A stretch of 63,262 bases of DNA from Pseudanabaena sp. lw0831 (GTDB lineage Bacteria > Cyanobacteriota > Cyanobacteriia > Pseudanabaenales > Pseudanabaenaceae): positions 1 through 63,262 of the forward strand of contig NZ_BBJB01000029.1 of the NCBI RefSeq assembly GCF_016584665.1, given 5' to 3'. Position numbers and translations under genes: made by a program. Shown piece after piece: positions 8,168 through 16,971 of this stretch. The stretch's first letter is position 1; each line of letters begins with the position of its first letter. The notes under the pieces were generated by a model. The model had not been told where the DNA came from and did no database searches. It saw only the letters and a program-made list of their open reading frames with translations.

Positions 8168-9142
8168 ATGAGAAAAAACAACTTAATTTCAGTAGTCGTC
8201 ATCATTGGGCTGATTTTTGCAGCTAGCATTTGGTACGGGCGCAATAATGGCTTACTTCCAGTTGCCGCAGGTGACGAAGCCGTCTTGTATGACGGACTTT
8301 TTAACACGATCTTAGGGATCGCCTTCGGGTTTTTCCTCGTAGTTGAGGGCGTATTGATTTACTCAATCATCAAATTTCGTCGCCGCAAAGGTGACGACAA
8401 CGATGGTCCCGCCATTCATGAAAACTTAAGCCTTGAGATCGTATGGACAGCGATCCCCACAGTCATCGTCATGTGGGTAGCGATCTACAGCTTTGATGTC
8501 TATACCGCCATGCAAGGAACTCAAGACCTCGGCGGCATGGCTCACGGAGGGATGCATCAGACTGTAGCTAAGGCTGATAAGAGTGGTATGCCCATGTCAA
8601 AAGCGACCCTCGCCTCCTCAAACAGTGACGATGTGCTGATGGCAGGTACTCTTCCTGCTGGTAGTGATGATGTTTTGGCGATCAATGTTAGCGCCATGCA
8701 ATTTGCTTGGATTTTTAACTATACAGACGAAATTGCCACTGCTGAACTGCATGTTCCTGTTGGCAAAAAAATTCGCCTAAACATGAATGCAGTTGATGTA
8801 CTTCATGCCTTTTGGGTTCCCCAATTACGCATCAAACAAGACGTAATTCCTGGCCGCGAAACTTATCTCGAATTCACTCCTCGCGTTGTCGGTGAATATC
8901 CTGTAGTCTGCGCTGAGTTATGCGGTTCTTATCATGGCGGTATGCGGACGACGATGGTAATTGATACTCCTGAAGACTATGCAACATGGTTAAAAGAGCA
9001 GCAAGAAATTGCCAGTAACGATCCCGAAGCGATCGTAGCATCCCGTGCAGCCTCTGTAACCAAAATGTCTGAGCAAGAATACCTCGCAGGTAAAGTCGCT
9101 CAAGCTGGTGGAGATATGCACATGATGCATATGAGTCATTAA
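8168..9142 (+). CDS. ctaC: Cytochrome c oxidase subunit II
   Basis: A 324-residue subunit II of the aa3-type terminal oxidase, which passes electrons from cytochrome c or plastocyanin through the CuA centre to subunit I. Two membrane helices lie in the first 110 residues. The cupredoxin domain follows, with VLHAFWVPQLRIKQDVIPGR and the CuA motif CAELCGSYHGGM complete. Odd points are a Met/His-rich insert between the second helix and the cupredoxin domain (GGMAHGGMHQ) and a Met/His-rich C-terminus (GGDMHMMHMSH), both possible copper-binding segments. It is the first gene of ctaC-ctaD-ctaE; the spacing to ctaD is 49 nt. Confidence 0.96.
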   Translation: MRKNNLISVVVIIGLIFAASIWYGRNNGLLPVAAGDEAVLYDGLFNTILGIAFGFFLVVEGVLIYSIIKFRRRKGDDNDGPAIHENLSLEIVWTAIPTVIVMWVAIYSFDVYTAMQGTQDLGGMAHGGMHQTVAKADKSGMPMSKATLASSNSDDVLMAGTLPAGSDDVLAINVSAMQFAWIFNYTDEIATAELHVPVGKKIRLNMNAVDVLHAFWVPQLRIKQDVIPGRETYLEFTPRVVGEYPVVCAELCGSYHGGMRTTMVIDTPEDYATWLKEQQEIASNDPEAIVASRAASVTKMSEQEYLAGKVAQAGGDMHMMHMSH

Positions 9143-9151
9143 AAGCTGAGC

Positions 9152-9189
9152 ACGAATTACGAATTACCAATTACGAATTACCAATTACC
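9152..9189 (+). repeat. Short tandem repeat between ctaC and ctaD
   Basis: The spacer carries a near-exact tandem duplication of TTACGAATTACCAA directly before the ctaD start. Such A/T-rich short repeats are common in cyanobacterial spacers. Confidence 0.6.
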
Positions 9190-9191
9190 CT

Positions 9192-10862
9192 ATGACCCAG
9201 ACACTCACCCCAATCCAAGGCGCAGGCGCTATGGGAGCCGAACCCCAAAAGACTCTCTGGTGGGAATTTTTTACCTTTAGCGTCGATCATAAAATCATCG
9301 GGATTCAGTATCTCGTTACTTCGTTTGTATTTTATTTAGTAGGCGGACTGCTTGCCTCAATCGTTCGTGCTGAGCTAGCAACCCCAGACTCTGATTTAGT
9401 CGATCCCGCTTTTTACAACAGTCTCTTCACCATGCATGGCACGGTCATGATCTTTTTATGGATCGTACCTGCGGTGACGGGAGGCTTTGGCAACTACTTG
9501 ATTCCCCTAATGATTGGGGCGCGAGACATGGCATTTCCGCGTTTAAATGCGATCGCCTTTTGGTTGACGATTCCTGCGGGGATGCTCTTGATGAGCAGCT
9601 TCTTCTTTGGTCCCGCCTCAACTGGCTGGACGGCTTATCCGCCTCTAAGCATTTTGACAAATGAGCATGTTGGTCAAGTGATTTGGATTGGCAGCATTCT
9701 TTTAGTAGGAACCTCATCGATCTTGGCGGCAGTAAATTTTATTGTGACGATCTGGTCGATGCGGATGCCAGAGATGGATCTGTTCAGTATGCCCCTGTTC
9801 TGCTGGGCAATGATGGCAACTTCAGTACTTGCTCTACTCGCAACGCCTGTATTAGCTGGTGCAATGGTGTTACTGGGCTTTGACTTACTAATTGGCACAA
9901 ACTTTTTTAACCCCACTGGTGGCGGCGATCCAGTCGTGTATCAACACTTATTCTGGTTCTATTCACATCCCGCCGTATATGTGATGGTTTTGCCCGTATT
10001 TGGCATCATCTCTGAAGTTTTACCTCCCCATAGCCGCAAGCCGATTTTTGGGTATAAGGCGATCGCCTATTCCAGCATGATGATTTGCTTTTTGGGTTTG
10101 TTTGTCTGGGCGCACCATATGTTTACAAGTGGCACACCAGATTGGTTGCGCGTATTCTTTATGGTGGTGACATTGCTCGTGTCAGTACCGACGGGGATCA
10201 AGGTATTTAGTTGGGTAGCTACGCTTTGGGGTGGCAAGTTGCGCTTAGATAGTCCTTTGCTGTTTGCGATGGGCTTTATTTCCACCTTTTTGATTGGCGG
10301 TTTAAGTGGAGTGATGCTTGGTTCGACCCCAATCGATATCCATGTTCACGACACTTATTTTGTCGTGGCTCACTTCCACTATGTGTTGTTTGGAGGCAGT
10401 GTATTTGGTATTTACGCGGGGTTATATCATTGGTTCCCCAAAATGACTGGTCGCATGTTGAATGAGTTTTGGGGCAAGGTTCACTTTGTCTTGACATTCA
10501 TTGGAATGCATTTAACCTTTGGCCCCATGCATATTCTTGGTTTGCAAGGAATGCCGCGCCGCGTCGCCCAGTACGATCCTCAATTTGCACCGATTAATGT
10601 GATCTGCACGATTGGAGCATTTATTCTAGCGATTTCCACAGTTCCTTTTGTAATAAACGCCGTTTACAGCTGGTTTAAGGGCGAACAAGCTCCTGATAAT
10701 CCTTGGGATGCTCTGACTATGGAATGGACAACTTCTTCGCCCCCAATTCCCCATAACTGGGTTGGTGAACCTGTCTTATTAACTGGTCCCTATGACTACG
10801 GCGAAGAATATAAAGAAGCTCGCAAAGAAGCCGCGATCGCAGCTTCACAAGCTCTAACTTAA
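9192..10862 (+). CDS. ctaD: Cytochrome c oxidase subunit I
   Basis: A 556-residue heme-copper oxidase subunit I with twelve expected membrane helices. It binds heme a and the heme a3/CuB centre where oxygen is reduced. Visible signatures are TMHGTVMIFLW (heme a ligand His), the CuB region HLFWFYSHPAVYVMVLP with the His-Tyr neighbourhood, WAHHMFTSG (two CuB His), and DTYFVVAHFHYVLFGG (heme ligands). Length and order are normal. It is the middle gene of the oxidase operon, with about 180 nt before ctaE, part of it an inverted repeat. Confidence 0.97.
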   Translation: MTQTLTPIQGAGAMGAEPQKTLWWEFFTFSVDHKIIGIQYLVTSFVFYLVGGLLASIVRAELATPDSDLVDPAFYNSLFTMHGTVMIFLWIVPAVTGGFGNYLIPLMIGARDMAFPRLNAIAFWLTIPAGMLLMSSFFFGPASTGWTAYPPLSILTNEHVGQVIWIGSILLVGTSSILAAVNFIVTIWSMRMPEMDLFSMPLFCWAMMATSVLALLATPVLAGAMVLLGFDLLIGTNFFNPTGGGDPVVYQHLFWFYSHPAVYVMVLPVFGIISEVLPPHSRKPIFGYKAIAYSSMMICFLGLFVWAHHMFTSGTPDWLRVFFMVVTLLVSVPTGIKVFSWVATLWGGKLRLDSPLLFAMGFISTFLIGGLSGVMLGSTPIDIHVHDTYFVVAHFHYVLFGGSVFGIYAGLYHWFPKMTGRMLNEFWGKVHFVLTFIGMHLTFGPMHILGLQGMPRRVAQYDPQFAPINVICTIGAFILAISTVPFVINAVYSWFKGEQAPDNPWDALTMEWTTSSPPIPHNWVGEPVLLTGPYDYGEEYKEARKEAAIAASQALT

Positions 10863-10905
10863 GAAACCATTTAAGAATTGTTTTCTGTGGTCAAAAGCTG
10901 TAAGA

Positions 10906-10979
10906 GATCCCCCTCAATCCCCCTTAAAAAGGGGAAAGAATTTAATTCTCCCCCCTTTTTAAGGGGGGCTGGGGGGATC
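10906..10979. repeat. C/G-run inverted repeat between ctaD and ctaE
   Basis: GATCCCCCTCAATCCCCCTT at the left and its near-complement ending in GGGGGGATC at the right flank a short A/T centre. This is the widespread cyanobacterial palindrome of polyC/polyG arms. It lies inside the operon and could form a strong RNA stem. Confidence 0.7.
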
Positions 10980-11041
10980 GAGAAAGTTTCTAAGCCCAAC
11001 AACCCTTGTCTGTATTTATCCATTTATCCAAACATTTACCT

Positions 11042-11668
11042 ATGCAAGGATCGATCGCTCCAGTTACTGACCCGACGCAAGATGATGCAATCCATGCTCA
11101 TGCCGCCGACGCAGGGCATTACGAACACCCAGATTTACGGGTTTTTGGTTTAATTGTCTTCCTTATTTCCGAAGGAATGTTATTTTTCGGTTTATTCGCT
11201 GCCTATCTAACCTTTCGCTCCGTCGCCCCCTCTTGGCCCCCAGAAGGTACGCCTGAACTCGAATTACTCCTACCAGGCATTAACACAATTATTCTGGTAT
11301 CTAGTAGCTTCGTGATTCACCAAGCCGATCATGCGATCAAAGAGAATAAGGTCAAGGCGGCTCAGCTATGGTTTCTTGCCACTTTTATCATGGGTGCGAT
11401 ATTCATTGCTGGACAAATTTATGAATACCAACATCTAGAGTTTGGTCTGACCACGAATCTATTTGCTAGTACTTTTTATGTGTTAACAGGCTTTCATGGT
11501 TTGCACGTAATTATTGGCTTATCGTTGATTGCAACGGTGTTAGTGCGATCGCTCAAAGCTGGACATTACAGCAATACCAGCCACTTTGGCATTGAAGCTG
11601 CATCTGTATATTGGCACTTCGTCGATATTGTCTGGATTGTCTTATTTTTACTGCTCTATATTCTTTAG
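11042..11668 (+). CDS. ctaE: Cytochrome c oxidase subunit III
   Basis: The frame opens at 11006, but the ATG at 11042 (MQGSIAPVTDP) gives the usual 208-residue subunit III; upstream codons look like spacer. Five membrane helices are visible (FGLIVFLISEGMLFFGLFAA, NTIILVSSSFVIHQADHAI, FIMGAIFIAGQIYEY, YVLTGFHGLHVIIGLSLI, and a last one with YWHFVDIVWIVLFLLLYIL). Subunit III stabilises the oxidase core and carries no metal. It is the last gene of the ctaC-ctaD-ctaE operon, followed by a long hairpin. Confidence 0.95.
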   Translation: MQGSIAPVTDPTQDDAIHAHAADAGHYEHPDLRVFGLIVFLISEGMLFFGLFAAYLTFRSVAPSWPPEGTPELELLLPGINTIILVSSSFVIHQADHAIKENKVKAAQLWFLATFIMGAIFIAGQIYEYQHLEFGLTTNLFASTFYVLTGFHGLHVIIGLSLIATVLVRSLKAGHYSNTSHFGIEAASVYWHFVDIVWIVLFLLLYIL

Positions 11669-11679
11669 GCATAAAGTAA

Positions 11680-11714
11680 AAAATAGAGGCGACGCAATGC
11701 GTCGCCTCTATTTT
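11680..11714 (+). terminator. Terminator-like palindrome after ctaE
   Basis: Perfect 17-bp arms (AAAATAGAGGCGACGCA) around a single base, 11 nt after the ctaE stop and ending in TTTT. Being fully symmetric, it can serve both strands. Confidence 0.7.
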
Positions 11715-11746
11715 GATCAAAAAGCGTTGCATCGCAACTCCTTTTT

Positions 11747-12412
11747 TTATTTCTCAATCTTGAAAGATTTAATAAAGCGATCGGCATCGGCAGCCGCGAT
11801 TTTATCGGCAGCACCTAAAGCAAATACTTGATACAAACGATTGCCTGCAAGACAAAATCTACCCTTCATCGATACATCCGTAGTCTGAACTTTGCCACTA
11901 GCTTCAAAATCACGGCAAGGAACATCTCCAAGCAAGTATTCTTTCTCAGACTTAATTACTCCTTTAAGATTGCCAACCGATCCTTTAACAGAATCTCCTA
12001 GCCCTTTTTGGATATCAGCAGGATTGGCGATTTTGTTGGGAAAATCAGCATAGCCAACGAAATACCCTGATTCACTGGCTTCAGCAATCACCATATTTAG
12101 CTTGATTGTCCCCACATTAGTCTTTTGCTCTTGAGACTGCTCTTGTGGCTTGCTAGGCACTTGCACCGTAAATTTCCCAGCCGATGATTTGTAATCTTGC
12201 CAACTATTAATACCTGTGGTTTCAGGCTTTTCGTCCGCTTTGACTTCTGGCTTTGTGTCATCTTTCGGTTTTTCAGGAGGCTTCTCGGAAGCTGTAGCAG
12301 GAGGTGTTGCAGCTTTCGTAGATGTTGCATTATCAGCTACAGGAATAGATGTCGTGCAAGCACTGACTGTAAATAAGACTAAACCAGCAGCAAGGGAAAT
12401 ATACTTTTTCAT
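11747..12412 (-). CDS. Lipoprotein of unknown function
   Basis: A 221-residue lipoprotein: signal peptide with lipobox VSAC (Cys19), then a low-complexity Pro/Lys/Glu/Thr-rich linker to about residue 66. The C-terminal domain begins INSWQDYKSSAGKFTVQVPS and ends ADADRFIKSFKIEK. The pattern of a profile starting with FTVQVP and ending in RFIKSF is common in cyanobacterial conserved proteins of unknown function. Two cysteines (PCRDF and RFCLAG) could form a disulfide. It is expected to be anchored to a membrane on the outer face. The gene is separate from its neighbours. Confidence 0.65.
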   Translation of the reverse strand: MKKYISLAAGLVLFTVSACTTSIPVADNATSTKAATPPATASEKPPEKPKDDTKPEVKADEKPETTGINSWQDYKSSAGKFTVQVPSKPQEQSQEQKTNVGTIKLNMVIAEASESGYFVGYADFPNKIANPADIQKGLGDSVKGSVGNLKGVIKSEKEYLLGDVPCRDFEASGKVQTTDVSMKGRFCLAGNRLYQVFALGAADKIAAADADRFIKSFKIEK

Positions 12413-12501
12413 GTGCGATTAAGAGATACGACCTTCGATTAGGGAATAAGCTTGAAGCTCGTTAGATACTATATCGTGCCTTGCAAGCGCATTAATAAAA
12501 A

Positions 12502-12548
12502 TTAGAATTGTGGGTTTCCCTCCGATGATGGGAAACCCACAGTTCTAA
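12502..12548 (-). terminator. Hairpin at the end of rsgA
   Basis: 19-nt arms (12502-12520 and 12530-12548) pair with one mismatch around a 9-nt loop and overlap the rsgA stop codon. The minus-strand exit side is followed by A/T-rich sequence. Confidence 0.6.
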
Positions 12549-13621
12549 TCATCGTCGTCTGTTTCTAGATTTTGATGCTCGCTGCGGCGTGACTCGCGGC
12601 GATAGCGTTTTTTCAGTAGCCTTGGCTCCTGTTGTTGCTTCCCATCACTGGTATCTTTCACTTTGACCGAAGCATCAGCATTAGCAGTGTTTTTCAGCTT
12701 TTGTTGATAGGCGATCGCCTCTTCTAAATAGGCGATGTAATGATCATAGCGCTCCCAATCGCCGCGCACCAAGCAATCTGGCTCGTCGCGACGATGTAAA
12801 CAATTATTAAAATGGCAACGTTTTCCTGAAGCCAATCTTTGCATTGCTTCAGGAAAACAATCTGTCAATTCTTGCGGTGTGACGGTCAGATTAGGTTGCA
12901 TAAAACCTGGAGTATCAGCGAGATATCCCCCCGCAGGCAAGGCAAATAGCTCTACATGGCGAGTAGTATGTTTTCCATGTCCTAAGCGTTGAGAAACTTC
13001 CCCGACACGCACTCTTAAATTGGGAATTAATAAATTAATTAGGCTAGATTTACCGACCCCTGACTGCCCTGCCACGACGGTTACGCCAGTTTGTAGATGT
13101 TGAGCAAGTTCGTCAATACCTTCATGGGTGTAGGTACTAATTGCGATTGGTGGATATCCCCATGATTTCAGGCGATCGCGCCATGTCTGCCATATTTGAT
13201 CGCTGACTAAATCGCGTTTATTTAAGCACAACAAAACATCAACCCCAGTACTTTCGGCTTTCACTAAAAAGCGGCTTAGTTGATGCGGATCGAGACTCGG
13301 TTCAGCTAGGGCAAAAACTAATAAAATGCGATCGACATTAGCCACAGTCGGGCGATCGAGCAAATTACGGCGCGGCTCCACTTCCGAGATCGCTCCACGT
13401 CCACCTTGCCAATCTGGTTCTTCGATGGTGATGCGATCGCCTACACAGATCTGTTGACCAATTTTTTTGAGTCGGGCGCGTCGGGTACAGAGTAACTCAT
13501 AAACAAGCTGACTAAATTTTTGACCAGATTCATCTAACAACTCTAGGCTGAAAGCTTGATCTAAGATCACGCGATAATAGTTGGCTTGTACAGCCAAGAC
13601 TGTACCTTTTATAGCCAGCAT
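12545..13621 (-). CDS. rsgA: Ribosome small-subunit-dependent GTPase RsgA (YjeQ/EngC)
   Basis: A 358-residue circularly permuted GTPase that acts in late maturation of the 30S subunit. An OB-fold N-terminus is followed by the motifs in permuted order: NKRDL (G4), then GQSGVGKSSLIN (G1) and DTPGF (G3). A C-terminal zinc site follows, with Cys and His in CFPEAMQRL, KRCHFNNCLH and PDCLV. After residue 310 there is a polar, basic tail (KKRYRRESRRSEHQNLETDDDD) absent from many homologues. It lies in the order dnaJ, TusA-like gene, rsgA, which I recall as conserved in cyanobacteria; 13 nt separate it from the TusA-like gene. Confidence 0.95.
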   Translation of the reverse strand: MLAIKGTVLAVQANYYRVILDQAFSLELLDESGQKFSQLVYELLCTRRARLKKIGQQICVGDRITIEEPDWQGGRGAISEVEPRRNLLDRPTVANVDRILLVFALAEPSLDPHQLSRFLVKAESTGVDVLLCLNKRDLVSDQIWQTWRDRLKSWGYPPIAISTYTHEGIDELAQHLQTGVTVVAGQSGVGKSSLINLLIPNLRVRVGEVSQRLGHGKHTTRHVELFALPAGGYLADTPGFMQPNLTVTPQELTDCFPEAMQRLASGKRCHFNNCLHRRDEPDCLVRGDWERYDHYIAYLEEAIAYQQKLKNTANADASVKVKDTSDGKQQQEPRLLKKRYRRESRRSEHQNLETDDDD

Positions 13622-13634
13622 GGTGTTGATTGCA

Positions 13635-13868
13635 TCATGCTTTTTGGACTGTCAGAGCAAAAAAGCGATCGCGCTTTTCAATGCCTTTTACCTGATGACC
13701 ATCAGAAATCAGGCTATTCGGAACCTGCTCAATTGGCTCACCACCATCTAGTAGGACTTCTAGCAATTGCCCAGTTTCCAGTTTTTCGAGATGCAATTTT
13801 GCTCGCACAAAGCTAAGCGGACAGGGAACACCACGTAAATCGATTGATTTGATTGCCTGTATGCACAT
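13635..13868 (-). CDS. TusA-family sulfur carrier-like protein
   Basis: A 77-residue SirA/TusA-fold protein. The signature is DLRGVPCPLSFVRAKLHLEKL, with the conserved Cys-Pro near residue 17 at the start of the first helix, and the family end GHQVKGIEKRDRFFALTVQK. The usual CPxP motif is CPLS here. TusA proteins relay sulfur for tRNA thiolation and cofactors; this cyanobacterial branch next to dnaJ and rsgA has no proven partner, so the role is inferred. It is probably cotranscribed with rsgA (13-nt gap). Confidence 0.85.
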   Translation of the reverse strand: MCIQAIKSIDLRGVPCPLSFVRAKLHLEKLETGQLLEVLLDGGEPIEQVPNSLISDGHQVKGIEKRDRFFALTVQKA

Positions 13869-13924
13869 ATATTCCTCTACTAAAAGTAGTTAATCAACGC
13901 ACCAAAGGTGTGCAGAATAATTAT

Positions 13925-13973
13925 CCAAACCCTTAGGATTGCACACCTGCGGGGCGCAATCCTAAGGGTTTGG
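13925..13973. repeat. 49-nt palindrome, family with variable middle stem (copy 1)
   Basis: Structure: CCAAACCC, then TTAGGA, a 21-nt apex centred on CCTGCGGGGCGCAA, then TCCTAA and GGGTTTGG. It lies in the dnaJ to TusA-like spacer. Copy 2 at 18291-18339 has identical outer arms and apex core, but a different 6-bp middle stem that still pairs. Confidence 0.75.
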
Positions 13974-14022
13974 GTTTGCAATTAATTATGTCCATCTACT
14001 TACGTTGATTAACTACTAATTC

Positions 14023-15156
14023 TTACTTTTGATTGCCAAATATACCGCCTAAGATGTCACCAATGCCACCTTTAGCGGCATTACCATGTTGCTTCTCTTT
14101 GAGCTTTTCAAGGACTTCCCGCTCTTCATTGCCGATTTTGGTCGGAATATCGATCTTGATTCTGATTAAATGATCGCCGCGAGCGACAGGATTGCCTAAC
14201 TTAGGAACGCCCAAACCTTCTAGGGTCAAGACCGTATCAGATTGTGTACCTGCTGGAATCGTGAGAGGTTTCTTGCCATCAACAGTATTAATCGCAATTT
14301 TGTCACCCAGAATTGCTTGCAAATAGCTGATTTTGATTTCTGATAAAACGTTGATGCCTTCTCGTTCAAACTCATTGTCTGCTTGAACAAACAAGTAAAC
14401 ATAAAGATCGCCTGAGGGACCACCGCGCTGTCCAGCATCACCTTCACTAGATACCCGCAACCTTGTACCACTATCGACACCTGCGGGAATCGTGATTTTT
14501 AGCTTTTTGGTAACTTGGTTTAGTCCTAAGCCATTGCAGCTTTCGCACTTATCCTCAATGGTTTGACCAGTGCCATTACAAGTTGGACAGGTCGAAACTT
14601 GGGTAAAACTGCCAAATGGTGTACGAGTAGCGCGGCGAACTTGACCAGTACCGCTACAAGTGCCGCAAGTGCGAGGGCGAGTGCCTGGTTTCGCGCCACT
14701 ACCTGCACAAGTTCCGCAAGTTTCGAGGTGAGAGATTTTGATTTGCTTCTCACCACCAAACACGGCTTCACGAAATTCTAGCTTTAAATCAAAGCGTAAA
14801 TCTTCACCGCGAGTGGGTCCACTGCGACGGCGAGCTTGCTGCTGCTGTCCCGTGTTAGAAAAGCCACTAAAGAAGCTCTCAAAGATATCGGCAAATCCGC
14901 CCATATCGCCCATGTCAGGTGATCCACCGCCACCGCTTGAGACTCCAGCTTCTCCAAACCGATCGTACCGCGCACGAGTTTCAGGCTCTGAGAGAACCTC
15001 GTAAGCACGGTTAATTTCTTTAAATCGTTCATCTGCCCCCGCTTCTTTGTTGACATCGGGGTGATATTTTCGAGCTAAACGTCGATATGCTCGTTTGATT
15101 TCCTCTTTGTCAGTACTGCGATCGACTCCAAGGATTTCGTAATAATCACGCGCCAT
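14023..15156 (-). CDS. dnaJ: Chaperone DnaJ
   Basis: A 377-residue class I J-protein that stimulates the ATPase of DnaK. The J domain (residues 1-70) has the HPD motif in KYHPDVN. A Gly-rich region follows ([17 protein letters not shown]), then the zinc-finger domain with four repeats ([32 protein letters not shown]), and then the C-terminal substrate-binding domains with [10 protein letters not shown]. All elements are complete. No dnaK or grpE is in the window. It is followed downstream by the TusA-like gene after a 154-nt spacer holding a 49-nt palindrome. Confidence 0.97.
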   Translation of the reverse strand: MARDYYEILGVDRSTDKEEIKRAYRRLARKYHPDVNKEAGADERFKEINRAYEVLSEPETRARYDRFGEAGVSSGGGGSPDMGDMGGFADIFESFFSGFSNTGQQQQARRRSGPTRGEDLRFDLKLEFREAVFGGEKQIKISHLETCGTCAGSGAKPGTRPRTCGTCSGTGQVRRATRTPFGSFTQVSTCPTCNGTGQTIEDKCESCNGLGLNQVTKKLKITIPAGVDSGTRLRVSSEGDAGQRGGPSGDLYVYLFVQADNEFEREGINVLSEIKISYLQAILGDKIAINTVDGKKPLTIPAGTQSDTVLTLEGLGVPKLGNPVARGDHLIRIKIDIPTKIGNEEREVLEKLKEKQHGNAAKGGIGDILGGIFGNQK

Positions 15157-15273
15157 AGGGGGTTTCTCTGTCGCCTAAAGGATTCATAGACAATTATTCT
15201 AATTTAACTAACGTAGCACTGATCGTTTGGTTGTGGATACTCGCAAGGAGTACGTTTTACCGCACATATCCCA

Positions 15274-15304
15274 ATTACAAGCTCAGCTTTGCTGAGCTTG
15301 TAAT
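15274..15304 (-). terminator. Terminator after the ferredoxin gene
   Basis: 14-bp perfect stem (ATTACAAGCTCAGC) around TTT, just downstream of the ferredoxin stop at 15311 on the minus strand. Confidence 0.65.
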
Positions 15305-15310
15305 AAAAAA

Positions 15311-15610
15311 CTACGGTCTAGTCTTTACACTTACATTTCCTTGATTTACCAAGGTTTGACAGGCGAGACGGTAATTATTTGGTTTGTTTTTAAGCTTTTT
15401 TTCTTCAAATTCTGTCTTGGGCGAGAGGTTCTCCAGCCCATCCACAATCTCTACTACACAGGTGGCGCATTGTCCATAACCATTACAGTTGGTGAGCTTC
15501 GCAACAAATTTATAGATATCAATGTTGTTTTCGAGAGCTTTTATGCGAAGGTTAACGCCATCCATAGCGATCGCTTCTTTTCCTTCATTCACAAACGTAA
15601 TGTTCGCCAT
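15311..15610 (-). CDS. 2Fe-2S ferredoxin
   Basis: A 99-residue plant/adrenodoxin-fold ferredoxin. The cluster ligands are visible as [10 protein letters not shown] (C-x5-C-x2-C) and a fourth Cys in YRLACQTLV. The loop is closer to the cyanobacterial ferredoxin-like proteins of bacterial type than to photosynthetic PetF, whose motif is CxxxxCxxC. It would carry one electron in the cytoplasm; the partner is unknown. It is a single gene with its own terminator. Confidence 0.9.
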   Translation of the reverse strand: MANITFVNEGKEAIAMDGVNLRIKALENNIDIYKFVAKLTNCNGYGQCATCVVEIVDGLENLSPKTEFEEKKLKNKPNNYRLACQTLVNQGNVSVKTRP

Positions 15611-15699
15611 AGCTGAGTGTTAATTGTTTGTTAATTTTTATTACTTAATTATTATCCTATCAAATGGAGGAACATTAAATCTCAGATAGTGAAGAAGCT

Positions 15700-15784
15700 A
15701 GGATATGAAACCAATTTTGGATTTGAAGAAGGTCTGCCAACGTCAGATTTCCTTTAAAACTGATTTTTATAATGAGAATTGCTG
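15700..15784. repeat. Copy of the AATTCTCATTAT-ended palindromic repeat, left end diverged
   Basis: 15756-15784 matches the right end of the element at 31289-31419 (TTTTTATAATGAGAATTGCTG) except for one base further in. 15704-15720 (ATATGAAACCAATTTTGG) resembles its left inner part. The copy lies directly upstream of the LOG-family gene and may contribute promoter or leader sequence. Confidence 0.6.
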
Positions 15785-15858
15785 TAATTAAGCGCAAAGC
15801 TTTCCTCTGTGTTATCCAAAGGCAATAGAATGCCGAGAGCAGCTTAAAATTAATTGAT

Positions 15859-16929
15859 ATGGCTACAATTCCTTCACGTTCAGATATTGAAGCTCTTTCT
15901 CATGATTTGCATAAACTGGTTGACAATCTTGAATCAACCGAGCATGGAGAGCTGATTTACAATGCATTAATGGCGATCGCCCAACTCAGTCAGACCGACG
16001 CAGAGCGCTTAGACTGGAAAATCTTAGCGGGTTCTTTGCGAGATATGCGCCAAGCGATCGCCATGTTTTATCCCTATCGCTTTAATCGTAAAGTGAGTAT
16101 CTTTGGCTCAGCGCGTACTGACGCGAATGCGCCTGAATATCGTCAAGCCTTTGAATTTTCCGAAAAAATCACCAAACAAGGATTCATGGTGATTACTGGT
16201 GCTGGGGGAGGCATCATGGCGGCAGGAAATGAAGGCGCAGGTAATAATTCTTTTGGTTTAAATATCAGTCTGCCCTTTGAGCAATCGAGTAATGGATTTG
16301 TCTCTGAGGCTTCGCGTTTAGTTAGGTTTCGATATTTCTTTACGCGCAAACTTTATTTTATTAAGGAGAGTGATGCGATCGCGCTTTTTCCTGGAGGCTT
16401 CGGCACGCAGGATGAGTTTTTTGAATGCTTAACGCTCTGTCAGACAGGAAGAACAACCCCTCGCCCGATCGTCTTAATCGATAAGCTGGGTGGAGATTAT
16501 TGGAATGACTGGGATGTATTTGTACAGAATAATTTGCTAGAAAGAGGCTTGATTACTAAAGAAGACCGCAGTCTATACAAAATTACCGATGATATTGATG
16601 AAGCTTGCCAATTTATTGCTTCTTTTTATAGTGTTTATCACTCTTGTCGATGGGTTGGTGATTTATTTTTAATTCGTTTGCACATAGAAATTACTGACGA
16701 GCATCTTGAGCGCTTAAATAATAATTTCAGCGATATTTTAATCAGTGGCAAAATCGAACGCAGTTCTGCTCTGCCCAAAGAAGCCAATGAGCCACATATT
16801 CTGGATTTACCTCGGCTAGCTATGCATTTTAATCAACATAGTTTTGGTCGCTTGTATGAGTTAATTTCGGCTATTAATGACACTTGTGATAGCAGTAATC
16901 CCCTAGTTTGTCATCCTGAACAACGCTAA
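15859..16929 (+). CDS. LOG-family (TIGR00730-like) Rossmann protein
   Basis: A 356-residue member of the LOG/lysine-decarboxylase-like family. The signature FPGGFGTQDEFFE (PGGxGTxxE) and the nucleotide-binding GAGGGIMAAGNEGA are complete. Proven relatives hydrolyse nucleoside 5'-monophosphates to free the base, as in cytokinin activation. The protein is longer than the ~200-residue core, with an N-terminal helical part (residues 1-75) and a C-terminal extension. This longer type is usual in cyanobacteria. The substrate here is unknown. A strong hairpin follows at 16933. Confidence 0.88.
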   Translation: MATIPSRSDIEALSHDLHKLVDNLESTEHGELIYNALMAIAQLSQTDAERLDWKILAGSLRDMRQAIAMFYPYRFNRKVSIFGSARTDANAPEYRQAFEFSEKITKQGFMVITGAGGGIMAAGNEGAGNNSFGLNISLPFEQSSNGFVSEASRLVRFRYFFTRKLYFIKESDAIALFPGGFGTQDEFFECLTLCQTGRTTPRPIVLIDKLGGDYWNDWDVFVQNNLLERGLITKEDRSLYKITDDIDEACQFIASFYSVYHSCRWVGDLFLIRLHIEITDEHLERLNNNFSDILISGKIERSSALPKEANEPHILDLPRLAMHFNQHSFGRLYELISAINDTCDSSNPLVCHPEQR

Positions 16930-16932
16930 CTA

Positions 16933-16963
16933 TTAAAAAAGCTAGCTTTGCTAGCTTTTTTAA
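16933..16963 (+). terminator. Terminator between the LOG-family gene and the CCA enzyme gene
   Basis: 14-bp perfect stem (TTAAAAAAGCTAGC) around TTT, 3 nt after the LOG stop and ending in T6AA. Confidence 0.75.
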
Positions 16964-16971
16964 CGAAAAAA

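Noticed and set aside
7753-8307. 184-codon frame on the minus strand over the start of ctaC
   Set aside because: It overlaps the certain ctaC N-terminus and two hairpins, and its translation resembles no protein. It is a shadow frame.
10878-11153. Plus-strand frame between ctaD and ctaE
   Set aside because: It translates the polyC/polyG palindrome and then runs out of frame into ctaE. There is no sign of a separate protein.
14226-15056. Several 70-90 codon frames on both strands within dnaJ
   Set aside because: They are out of frame with a complete DnaJ and come from its Gly/Cys-rich codon use.
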